DNA of 5,750 nucleotides. Source: Deltaproteobacteria bacterium UBA5754 (lineage in GTDB: Bacteria > Desulfobacterota > Dissulfuribacteria > Dissulfuribacterales > UBA5754). Of this stretch, positions 1-5,642 are shown in pieces. The position numbers and the translations under genes were made by a program. The notes under the pieces were generated by a model. That model made no database searches. It was not told the DNA's origin and was given only the letters and a program-made list of their open reading frames with translations. Location: the NCBI GenBank assembly GCA_002419025.1, contig DIFG01000075.1, positions 1 to 5,750 on the forward strand, written 5' to 3'. How positions within the stretch are numbered: the first letter of the stretch is position 1; each line of letters starts with the position of its first letter.

Positions 1-1
1 C

Positions 2-536
2 AACCTCTTGAAGCAGGACTTCCATGCCACGTCACCGGGTCAGGTCTGGCTGAGCGATATAACCTACATTCCCACGGATGAAGGATGGCTTTATCTCGCA
101 GCCCACAAGGATATGTGCAGTAAGAAGATCGTTGGCTATGCAATGGGTCCGCGAATAACCAGGAATCTCGTGATGGAGTCGCTTTTCCGTGCGAGACTCA
201 CCACCAAACCTAAAGACAGGACTTCTTCACCACTCGGATCGCGGCAGCCAGTACTGCTTCCAGGAATTCGGCAGCCTTCTCGAACAATTCGGGATGCGGC
301 CTTCCATGAGCGGAAAGGGCAACTGCTTCGACAATGCCCCCATGGAAAGCTTCTGGGGGCTCCTTAAAACCGAACTCGCCTTTCATCGACACTTCACCAC
401 CAGAAAGGAGGCCCAACGGGAGATCACGGAATACATAGAGGTTTTCTACAACCGGCAAAGACGCCAGGAGAAACTCGGCTACCTTTCGCCCGCCGCCTTT
501 GAAAAGACATTTTATGAAAAAGAACTCGCTGCATGA
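2..536 (+). pseudogene. IS3-family transposase OrfB, 5'-partial and frameshifted
   Basis: This is the integrase-like catalytic domain of an IS3 OrfB transposase, which cuts and joins DNA ends. The frame is already open at the window edge (NLLKQDFHATSPGQVW...), so the N-terminus lies upstream. The first catalytic Asp is in WLSDITYIPTDEGWLYLA. The second is in HHSDRGSQYC, and the Glu is in DNAPMESFWG with 35 residues between them, the classic D-35-E spacing. The C-terminus (YNRQRRQEKLGYLSPAAFE) is also typical. The first Asp is in the frame beginning at position 2, while the second Asp and the Glu are in the frame containing 189-536. Reading ...TTKPK then TGLLHHSD restores the protein if one extra base near 212-215 is ignored. 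Programmed frameshifting in IS3 elements occurs between orfA and orfB, not here, so this is an inactivating indel or a sequencing error. Confidence 0.9.
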
Positions 537-543
537 ATCCTTT

Positions 544-570
544 GGTGTCCACTATTGTCAACAGACCTCA
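544..570. repeat. Right terminal inverted repeat of the IS3 element
   Basis: The segment GGTGTCCACTATTGTCAAC and the following ACAGACCTCA lie just after the transposase stop and end in CA. The TGTCCACTATTG core is characteristic of IS3-family ends. The inner boundary is approximate because the left repeat is not in the window for comparison. Nothing recognisable lies in the 78 bases between this end and the stop codon of the convergent SDR gene. A weak CCGG/CCGG dyad near 583-597 lacks a T-tract and is not called a terminator. Confidence 0.75.
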
Positions 571-648
571 ATTTGGGGCCGGACTTCGCGCCGGTTCATC
601 ACCCCAGATACGAACCGAACGCCACCTTGCTGCCCTATTCGGCTGGTT

Positions 649-1410
649 TCATGGATAATCCTGCCGTGTGGGGCGCACCATGATGTCGCTTATGTGGACA
701 TGGGGCGGCTGGCTGACCACGAAATGGATGGCATTGGCGATGTCTCCGCCGTGGAGCAGCGGGCCGAATTTCTCATGGAAGGTCTTGACCATGTCGTCCG
801 AGTAACCGGCTCCGGCCTGGAAGCCGCTTATGACAATGCCAGGTTCAACAAGGGAAACCCGCACTCCGAGCGGCCCCACCTCGCGTCTGAGCCCTTCGGC
901 CAGGGAGTGGACCGCGAACTTTGAGGAGCCATACACAGCACTGAAGGGCGAGACATGTCTTCCCACCACCGAGCCTACTATGACGATATCAGCCGCCCGG
1001 GCGGGGAATTCCTGGCGCTGGATTTCGACCATGCGTTGCGCCGCTTTCTGAAGCAGGGCCAGGGTGCCGGTGACATTGATAGCGAGGAGATCTTCGAACT
1101 GTGCGAGGTCGGCGCTCATCACCGAACCGCCCAGGCCACGACCGGCATTTGCGATAACGATATCCGCCGGCGCCCCAAAATGGCGCAATGCTGCGTCAAA
1201 CAGGGATTCCAGGACATTGATGTCCGTGGCATCACCGGCCACGCCTTTGAAAGGCGCGCCCAGATCCTGTTCCAGCATGGCAAGTTTTTCGCTGTTGCGG
1301 CCGTTTCCGATTATTGCGTAGCCGGCTTCCACGAATTTACGTGCTGTTGCCTCACCAATTCCAGAAGTGGCACCGGTAACAATGGCGATACGGGAATACA
1401 TTTGGGACAT
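649..1410 (-). CDS. Classical short-chain dehydrogenase/reductase (SDR), 253 aa
   Basis: A cytoplasmic NAD(P)-dependent oxidoreductase of the classical SDR family, complete at the usual length of about 250 residues. The glycine-rich cofactor motif TGATSGIG is at residues 12-19 and the acidic GDATD at 59-63. NAG is at 88-90, the structural Asn is N112 in INVTG, and the catalytic Ser is S147 in VGSVVG. Y160 and K164 form YGSSK, and the PG motif is at 190-191. Arg38 after the second beta strand (NGRNS) suggests preference for NADP(H), which is an inference. The C-terminus DIMVRPTRQDYP resembles YdfG-like 3-hydroxyacid or serine dehydrogenases, but the substrate cannot be read from sequence. The ATG at 1408-1410 is chosen because GAGGAG lies about 11 bases upstream; the ATG three codons later (MYSRIA) is an alternative. 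The gene is divergent from selC and convergent with the IS. The long plus-strand frame 955-1584 opposite it is a shadow. Confidence 0.93.
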   Translation of the reverse strand: MSQMYSRIAIVTGATSGIGEATARKFVEAGYAIIGNGRNSEKLAMLEQDLGAPFKGVAGDATDINVLESLFDAALRHFGAPADIVIANAGRGLGGSVMSADLAQFEDLLAINVTGTLALLQKAAQRMVEIQRQEFPARAADIVIVGSVVGRHVSPFSAVYGSSKFAVHSLAEGLRREVGPLGVRVSLVEPGIVISGFQAGAGYSDDMVKTFHEKFGPLLHGGDIANAIHFVVSQPPHVHISDIMVRPTRQDYP

Positions 1411-1440
1411 GGAAATCTTGTCTCCTCGACGTATGGATTG

Positions 1441-1465
1441 GCGGCCTCAATTTACTCCAGGCCGC
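1441..1465. repeat. GC-rich dyad upstream of the SDR gene, possible operator
   Basis: GCGGCCT (1441-1447) and its exact complement AGGCCGC (1459-1465) are separated by an 11-base AT-rich spacer. The dyad lies about 30 bases upstream of the SDR start codon and encloses the best -10 candidate for that gene. This is the arrangement expected of a repressor operator or an early-mRNA hairpin. It lacks a T-tract on either strand, so a terminator is less likely. The role is inference. Confidence 0.4.
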
Positions 1466-1477
1466 ACAAAACGTCAC
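1449..1477 (-). promoter_or_regulatory. Candidate sigma70-type promoter of the SDR gene
   Basis: On the minus strand GTGACG (1477-1472) and TAAATT (1454-1449) are separated by 17 bases. Each matches the -35 and -10 consensus at 4 of 6 positions. Transcription would start near 1442, leaving a leader of about 30 bases that contains the GAGGAG ribosome-binding site. The match is moderate and rests on spacing and position only. Confidence 0.3.
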
Positions 1478-1549
1478 GGAGCCATAAAAGAAGATGTGGG
1501 TGCATAAACAGCGTGGCGCAGCATACCAAATGGAATGCCTTTGGAGGAT

Positions 1550-1603
1550 ATGTTCCCATTGACATTTACCGTCAAAGACCTTAAGGAGCTAACTGGAAGC
1601 GGA
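1550..1603 (+). pseudogene. Possible selB C-terminal remnant abutting selC
   Basis: In the frame that includes 1550-1552 the translation reads MFPLTFTVKDLKELTG and then runs into the tRNA gene. FTVKDLKELTG resembles the SelB winged-helix segment that in the family reads like (I/F)TV-DFKELTGLSRK before a conserved alanine-isoleucine-proline-leucine-leucine-glutamate block. That block is absent: after LTG the sequence is the 5' end of tRNA-Sec. Upstream the frame reaches a TAA at 1505, so only a short piece could remain. SelB binds tRNA-Sec and is often encoded next to selC, which makes a remnant plausible. Only about 11 residues support it, from memory of the family, so chance remains possible. 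Confidence 0.27.
1559..1587 (+). promoter_or_regulatory. Candidate selC promoter
   Basis: A perfect TTGACA at 1559-1564 lies 31 bases before the tRNA 5' end. At 17-base spacing the -10 position (TAAGGA, 1582-1587) is poor. Transcription from it would begin almost at the first tRNA base. TTGAC and GTCAA (1571-1575) also form a 5-bp inverted repeat separated by 7 bases. The same bases encode the SelB-like peptide, so TTGACA could be coincidental. No better promoter is evident in 1411-1594. Confidence 0.3.
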
Positions 1604-1692
1604 AAGGGTACTGGTGGCCCTCCCGGACTTCAAATCCGGTGCACGGGGTGAAGAGCCTCGTGGGTGGGTTCGATTCCCATGCGCTTCCGCCA
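1595..1692 (+). tRNA. selC: tRNA-Sec (selenocysteine), anticodon UCA
   Basis: This tRNA delivers selenocysteine at recoded UGA codons: it is charged with serine, converted by SelA (or PSTK/SepSecS), and carried by SelB. It starts GGAAGCGG and ends CGCTTCC, discriminator G1689, encoded CCA 1690-1692. The D-stem is AGGGT (1605-1609) with GCCCT (1617-1621). The anticodon stem CCGGA/TCCGG encloses loop CTTCAAA, with TCA at 1630-1632. A long variable arm pairs CACGGGGT (1642-1649) with GCCTCGTG (1655-1662) around a five-base loop, including two G-U pairs. The T-stem is GTGGG/CCCAT around TTCGATT. The 98-nt length, long acceptor arm, large variable arm and UCA anticodon are diagnostic. The eighth acceptor pair (1602-1681) is G-G, an apparent mismatch. 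The genome must therefore encode selenoproteins, though none is evident in this window. Confidence 0.96.
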
Positions 1693-1705
1693 TTTCTATA
1701 AAGTT

Positions 1706-3592
1706 ATGCCGACGATTACCTTCCTTCCCTCAGGGATCACAGTCCAGGCGGAATCAGGGGAAAATCTCCTCCGCGTCGCCATGAAGGCGGGCATCCATGT
1801 GAACGCCTCCTGTGGAGGCGCGGGTGTCTGCAACAAGTGCAAGGTCTTTGTGGAATCCGGCGAGGTAACAGGTGAACGTCTACCGGACGGGGGCTGGAAG
1901 GCCTGTGTCACCACTGCCCTTACGGATGTCACCGTCCGGATCCCTGTGGAATCGGAGATGGACAGGAAGGTCCTTGTCCGGCCCCTGGCAAGGCGCGCTG
2001 CCTCTTGGGCCGAGGTCGCTGGGGATGCCGCACGTCTTCGTATCCACCCCCCTGTGGAGAAGATCTCGATCGCCCTTCCTGCGCCGACCCTTCAGGACAA
2101 CGTGAGCGATCTCGAACGTCTGAAGAGGGAACTGGCCCAGGGTCGGCTTCAGGATGTGGCCATCGATATCGACAGCGAGGTCCTTGCCCATCTACCCGAA
2201 AGCCTTCGCACCGGGGAATGGACAGTGACCGTAAATCTCATGGAGGGGGCGCGTCAGGACCAGCGGCGTCTCATACGGGTGGAGCCGGGGGCAGCGAGTG
2301 AAGGACACCTGGGTGTGGCGGTGGACATCGGGACAACCACGGTCTCTGCCGAACTCATTGATCTCGCAACAGGCAAGATCCTTGCCGGGGCCTCGGATTA
2401 CAACCCGCAGGTGAGTTACGGAGAGGATGTCATATCGCGTATGGAGTTCGCCCGCAGGAACGGGGGGCTCGAAATCCTTCAGACCGGCATTGTAAAGTGC
2501 CTGGACGGGCTCGTCCGGGAGGTCCTTGCAGCCTCTGGCTTTGGTGCGTCGTCCTTGAGCATCCTTTCCATTGCGGCTAACACGGTCATGACCCATTTCC
2601 TCCTTGGTCTGGAAACACGCTATCTCCGCTCGGATCCATACTGCCCGGTCGCCACCCAGTTCCCCCCGGTCAGGGCCAGAGACCTGGGGCTCGACGTCCC
2701 AAACCACGTGCGGGTCTTTCTTGCCCCGTGTGTGGCGAGCTACGTGGGAGGAGACATCACCGCCGGTGTCGTTGGGGTCGGCGTGAACACACGGCCCGAT
2801 CTCACGCTTTTCATCGACATCGGGACGAACGGGGAGATCGTCCTGGGAAACGCCGACTGGATGGCCTGCGCTGCCTGCTCAGCAGGGCCAGCCTTCGAAG
2901 GCGGCGGCATCAGGCATGGAATGCGGGCGACCACCGGGGCCGTCGAGGCGGTAAGGATCCATCCAGAAACGTGGGAGCCCATGGTGCTCGTGATCGGCGG
3001 GAAAAAGGCCAAAGGCATCTGCGGCTCCGGAATCATCAGCCTCCTTGCAGGACTTTTTACTGCGGGCGCCCTGGACCAGCAGGGGAAATTCCGGCGGGAT
3101 AAAAAGACGGCCCGGATACGATCCGGGAGGGACGGCTGGGAGTACGTGGTGGTCTTTGGTGCAGAGACGGCGACAGGTCAGGACATCGTCTTCACTGAGG
3201 CAGATGTGGAAAACCTCATTCGGGCCAAGGGGGCCATGTTCGCGGGATATCTCACCCTCGTGGAGTCCGTCGGCATGGGCCTTGAGGACATCGAACGGGT
3301 GATCCTAGCCGGAAATTTCGGAAGTTATCTGGATCTGGACCAGGCGGTCACCATCGGTCTTCTGCCAGATCTGCCCCGGGAGCGGTTCTTCTACGCAGGG
3401 AATTCATCCCTTCTCGGCGCCCGCGCCGCTGCCCTTTCCTGGCCCATGTCAAAGGTCATGGCGAACGTCGCCAACATGATGACCCATTTTGAGCTGAGCA
3501 ACAGCCCGATGTTCATGGACCACTACGTCTCATCCCTCTTTCTTCCCCACACAGACCTCAGTCTTTTCCCCTCCGTGACCCTTCCGAGCTGA
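1706..3592 (+). CDS. [2Fe-2S]/ASKHA reductive activator of corrinoid proteins (RACo/RamA-like), 628 aa
   Basis: Members of this family use ATP and a low-potential electron donor to reduce inactive Co(II) corrinoid to Co(I) in corrinoid proteins such as the corrinoid iron-sulfur protein or methyltransferase corrinoid subunits; the partner here is unknown. Residues 1-85 form a plant-type ferredoxin domain with Cys36, Cys42, Cys45 and Cys67 (SCGGAGVCNKCK...KACV) for a [2Fe-2S] cluster. A linker region of about residues 95-200 follows. An ASKHA-type ATPase domain then runs to the C-terminus: VDIGTTT (206-212), IDIGTNGE (370-377), CSAGPAFEGGG (391-401), GICGSGII (437-444), LAGNFGSY (534-541) and NSSLLGA (566-572). 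The end (FELSNSPMFMDHYVSSLFLP) is typical of the family, and the length is normal. The ATG at 1706 is chosen because translation there begins the ferredoxin fold; earlier in-frame starts lie within the tRNA. No clear Shine-Dalgarno precedes it. No corrinoid protein or methyltransferase is nearby. Confidence 0.9.
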   Translation: MPTITFLPSGITVQAESGENLLRVAMKAGIHVNASCGGAGVCNKCKVFVESGEVTGERLPDGGWKACVTTALTDVTVRIPVESEMDRKVLVRPLARRAASWAEVAGDAARLRIHPPVEKISIALPAPTLQDNVSDLERLKRELAQGRLQDVAIDIDSEVLAHLPESLRTGEWTVTVNLMEGARQDQRRLIRVEPGAASEGHLGVAVDIGTTTVSAELIDLATGKILAGASDYNPQVSYGEDVISRMEFARRNGGLEILQTGIVKCLDGLVREVLAASGFGASSLSILSIAANTVMTHFLLGLETRYLRSDPYCPVATQFPPVRARDLGLDVPNHVRVFLAPCVASYVGGDITAGVVGVGVNTRPDLTLFIDIGTNGEIVLGNADWMACAACSAGPAFEGGGIRHGMRATTGAVEAVRIHPETWEPMVLVIGGKKAKGICGSGIISLLAGLFTAGALDQQGKFRRDKKTARIRSGRDGWEYVVVFGAETATGQDIVFTEADVENLIRAKGAMFAGYLTLVESVGMGLEDIERVILAGNFGSYLDLDQAVTIGLLPDLPRERFFYAGNSSLLGARAAALSWPMSKVMANVANMMTHFELSNSPMFMDHYVSSLFLPHTDLSLFPSVTLPS

Positions 3593-3598
3593 TACCTG

Positions 3599-3740
3599 CC
3601 TGAATCCGTGAGATATGCACTCAACCCTTCGATTTCACGGATAAGCCGACGGCTGGGGTATTTGTGGAGTGAGGCGCCCATGGACGGGCGCTATTTGCCG
3701 CACGGAATAAATACCCCAGCCGTCGGCTTACGGATTCAGG
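3599..3740 (+). repeat. Dispersed repeat, copy 1 (142 bp, expanded form)
   Basis: The element begins CCTGAATCCG and ends CGGATTCAGG, exact terminal inverted repeats of 10 bp. Its first 93 bases align to the reverse complement of 5529-5642 with about 11 mismatches and one gap, roughly 87% identity by hand. Shared blocks include GAGATATGCAC, TTCGATTTCAC, TATTTGTGG and CATGGACGGGCGC. It starts 6 bases after the activator stop codon and lies 55 bases past the end of the convergent GalT-like gene, so it may form RNA structure at both transcript ends. A further 9-bp pair, ACCTGCCTG (3594-3602) and CAGGCAGGT (3755-3763), brackets it. No ORF within it is credible. It is compatible with a REP-like or MITE-like element; I cannot name the family. 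Confidence 0.8.
3642..3730. repeat. Large hairpin: 22-bp perfect inverted repeat with inner stem
   Basis: Bases 3642-3663 (TAAGCCGACGG...GGTATTT) are the exact reverse complement of 3709-3730, separated by 45 bases. The spacer holds a second stem, GCGCCC (3674-3679) with GGGCGC (3686-3691), around loop ATGGAC. GTGG (3664-3667) can also pair with CCGC (3698-3701). There is no T-tract after the right arm, so intrinsic termination is uncertain, although such a structure between two convergent genes could protect or end transcripts. The right arm is absent from copy 2 at 5529-5642. Confidence 0.85.
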
Positions 3741-3795
3741 ACCTGGCCTCTCGACAGGCAGGTTCATGCAGATGCGGATCAGGAATCCTCAGTTC

Positions 3796-5475
3796 CTACG
3801 GCTTATTGATGATTGATTCGTACGCAAGCCTTGCGGCCTCTGCATAGTCTTCCGGGTAATGACCGGTGATCCACCGCTCCTGCCGTTCGCTGAAGGCCCC
3901 AGGGGACTTGAAGTGGCGCGGAAGAAGGCAGTAGAAGAGTCGCTGGTCGCTGTCCAGGGCGTCGAACCTTTTTGATACCTCATAACAGGTGACCATCTCG
4001 GCCCCGAGGGCATCGAGCGTGTGGATCACCCGAAGGATCGCCCTGTCGAGGGAAGATCGGATCTCCTCGTCGGCCTCGAGGACGTTACCCACCGGCTTCT
4101 TGGCCATGATCTGGATCTCACCCTGGGACCTCTGGGCCTTGGGGACATGGACGACTACGTGGTCGTCTTCAAAGAGGATGAGGTTCGAGGGGAGATCCGT
4201 TCGGCCGTCGAGCCTTTTGTTGGACCGGATCGCGGTGAGATATGCCTCGAAGAAGGACCGGCCCGTATCCTCCCGGTAGCGACGCACGAAGTCCGCGATC
4301 TGGTCTCCTATTGCGTATGCCGGCACAGGCGAACTGCCCTCCTCCAGGGGTGCTGCGTCCGGAGGGATGAGGGCGTACTGCTGATGAATCTGCTGGTGGG
4401 AGGCGTGGAGACGGTAGAGGGACGGGGAGACGTCGTATCCGTAGTTCCAGCCCCAAAGGGTCCCGGTGAAGGGAAGGCGCTCTCCGGTCTCGATGCGCAG
4501 CCTGATCGTGTCAAGGACCTTTTTTCGCATGGACTCAATGGATGTGGGGGAAAGACCGTTTCCGTCAGTCCTATCAACGGGGATTCCGAGGGCGGCTCCC
4601 ATCTGGCAGACGATCCGTTGGTAATAAAGGTGTCTCAGCCCGGTCATATCGGATCCCGAGAGGTCCCGCGCCCGGTAACGGATGGAGTCCTCGGCCATGT
4701 TTGCCGCGTAGTGACCCCAGGGGATATAGCTGTTTGCCCGCACGTATTCCCAGACATGTGTGCCCGCGGCCCGGTACTCGCCAAGGATGGGGCTTTCTCC
4801 CTGGATTCCTGGGACAAGGAGCATGGTCCTTTTGTAGTCATCAGGAAGTGCCGGGTTGTTGCCAATGGTTTCGTACAGGAGGTGGTCCCGAATGGACCGG
4901 ACGGGCCTTCCTCCTTCTGCCGTCGTATAGCGGATGCCGGTCGGCCGGGAGGTCTCGTCCCGGAGGAAATCACAGGCAAGACCAGCGATGGCCTCGAGGA
5001 GCATCGGGTTCCGGGATGTCTGGGCAAGGGCAAGAAGGACCTCACGGGGGAGATCAGAGATGGAAAAGGTCCGTCCTCCTGAGCCCGTAAGGGAGCCCTC
5101 CAGGAGTTCCTTCAGGAGGGGGCTATCAGTCCCGCTTGTCTTTCTTTTTATGAACCGGAAGTTTGAAGGATCTTCCCTGAACAGGTCAGCCGGTCCTTGC
5201 AGGATGTAGGTGGCTCCCCAGAACGGAAATGGGTTCGGGATCTCGTAAACGCCGGTGGATGGAGGAAACGCCACGTCGGCATCAGGGAAGGTGGCGGAGT
5301 TTTCCACGTCTTCCCCTGTGTCTGTCTTGCCCAGAATGGAAAGGGCACATGTCTCCCTCAGATTTAGGGCATGGAAGGAGGAACGGTGGAAGGCACAGAT
5401 GAAGCATCCGTCAGGGGAGATACAGGTCCTAAGTCGGGAACGGGCGGAAAGGCTTGCACAGGACACATACGACAT
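3796..5475 (-). CDS. Divergent GalT/HIT-superfamily-like protein, 559 aa, function unknown
   Basis: I do not recognise a named family, but several features recall galactose-1-phosphate uridylyltransferase-like proteins (nucleotidyl transfer to a sugar phosphate). Numbering from the ATG at 5475: Cys24-x-x-Cys27 (GCFICAF) resembles the GalT zinc pair. VYEIPNPFPFW (76-86) resembles the N-x-FP segment. SHQQIHQQYALIP (359-371) fits the active-site strand, with His364-x-Gln366 matching the nucleophile-x-Gln of HPHGQ, but Gln in place of the first His. Residues 432-520 (LILFEDDHVVVHVP...EIQIMAKKP...CLLPRH) resemble the GalT C-terminal domain. At 559 residues it is longer than usual GalT (about 350), with inserted segments. 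No signal peptide or membrane helix is seen. The frame stays open up to a GTG inside the repeat at 5571, but I prefer the ATG at 5473-5475. No Shine-Dalgarno is visible. The plus-strand frame 4021-5082 is a shadow. The gene is certain; the family is tentative. Confidence 0.72.
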   Translation of the reverse strand: MSYVSCASLSARSRLRTCISPDGCFICAFHRSSFHALNLRETCALSILGKTDTGEDVENSATFPDADVAFPPSTGVYEIPNPFPFWGATYILQGPADLFREDPSNFRFIKRKTSGTDSPLLKELLEGSLTGSGGRTFSISDLPREVLLALAQTSRNPMLLEAIAGLACDFLRDETSRPTGIRYTTAEGGRPVRSIRDHLLYETIGNNPALPDDYKRTMLLVPGIQGESPILGEYRAAGTHVWEYVRANSYIPWGHYAANMAEDSIRYRARDLSGSDMTGLRHLYYQRIVCQMGAALGIPVDRTDGNGLSPTSIESMRKKVLDTIRLRIETGERLPFTGTLWGWNYGYDVSPSLYRLHASHQQIHQQYALIPPDAAPLEEGSSPVPAYAIGDQIADFVRRYREDTGRSFFEAYLTAIRSNKRLDGRTDLPSNLILFEDDHVVVHVPKAQRSQGEIQIMAKKPVGNVLEADEEIRSSLDRAILRVIHTLDALGAEMVTCYEVSKRFDALDSDQRLFYCLLPRHFKSPGAFSERQERWITGHYPEDYAEAARLAYESIINKP

Positions 5476-5481
5476 GAAAAC

Positions 5482-5511
5482 AGGATACTCGATGAGCCGA
5501 CTAAGAGGCAA
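5482..5511 (-). promoter_or_regulatory. Candidate promoter of the GalT-like gene, possibly leaderless
   Basis: On the minus strand TTGCCT (5511-5506) and TATCCT (5487-5482) are separated by 18 bases. Each matches the sigma70 consensus at 4 of 6 positions. The -10 ends only 6 bases before the chosen ATG, so transcription would start at or next to the A of the start codon. A leaderless transcript would fit the absence of a ribosome-binding site. The score is modest and this is inference. Confidence 0.25.
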
Positions 5512-5528
5512 CGTGAACGAAATTTCTC

Positions 5529-5642
5529 CCTGAATCCGTGGGCCGAAGGCGCCCGTCCATGATCGCCTCACCCCACAAATATCCCGGCCATCTGCTTATT
5601 CTGTGAAATCGAAAGGTTGGGTGCATATCTCGCGGATTCAGG
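5529..5642 (-). repeat. Dispersed repeat, copy 2 (114 bp, short form)
   Basis: Read on the minus strand this copy starts CCTGAATCCGCGAGATATGC and ends CCCACGGATTCAGG, with the same 10-bp terminal inverted repeats as copy 1 but in opposite orientation. It has the ATAAGC...GGGATATTTGTGG arm but lacks its inverted partner: after CATGGACGGGCGC it goes through CTTCGGCCCACGGATT directly to the terminus. It lies 53 bases upstream of the GalT-like start codon, so it sits in or near that gene's promoter region. The GTG at 5571 in this repeat only appears to extend the coding frame. Confidence 0.8.

Larger units (their letters stand above)
1..570 (+). mobile_element. IS3-family insertion sequence, right-end part
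   Basis: The window opens inside an insertion sequence and contains its 3' half: the catalytic part of the OrfB transposase followed by a terminal repeat. The transposase shows the IS3-family DDE signature. About 34 bases after its stop codon lies an end sequence containing TGTCCACTATTGTC and finishing in CA at 570. Read inward from the right this begins TGAGGTCTGTTGACAATAG, the usual TG-starting IS3 end. The left end and OrfA lie outside the window, so length and target-site duplication cannot be judged. The transposase is frameshifted, so this copy is probably not autonomous. Family assignment is firm; the subgroup is not determined. Confidence 0.88.

Noticed and set aside
955..1584. 209-codon plus-strand open frame
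   Set aside because: It is antisense to the SDR gene, whose complete motif set is on the minus strand, and it runs past it into the intergenic region without family resemblance.
1674..1702. TTCCCA-N17-TATAAA as a separate promoter for the activator
   Set aside because: Its -35 lies in the tRNA T-arm and its predicted start would fall just inside the coding region, after the ATG.
1664..1705. Upstream GTG and ATG starts extending the activator into selC
   Set aside because: They would translate the T-arm and acceptor stem of the tRNA; the ferredoxin fold begins at the ATG at 1706.
3590..3592. TGA of the activator as a selenocysteine codon, given selC nearby
   Set aside because: The protein is already full length with a typical family C-terminus, and the frame beyond runs into the repeat element.
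3599..3740. CRISPR repeat or intrinsic terminator
   Set aside because: There are only two copies, about 1.8 kb apart and inverted with no spacer array, and no T-tract follows the hairpin.
3608..3847. 79-codon plus-strand open frame
   Set aside because: It is formed by the repeat and hairpin and runs into the antisense end of the GalT-like gene; no protein family resemblance.
4021..5082. 353-codon plus-strand open frame
   Set aside because: It lies wholly antisense to the GalT-like gene, has no recognisable motifs, and is explained by GC-rich codon bias on the other strand.
5476..5571. GTG start giving the GalT-like protein 32 more residues
   Set aside because: The GTG and the first 14 codons are repeat-element sequence, and no family-like segment appears before the CxxC region.
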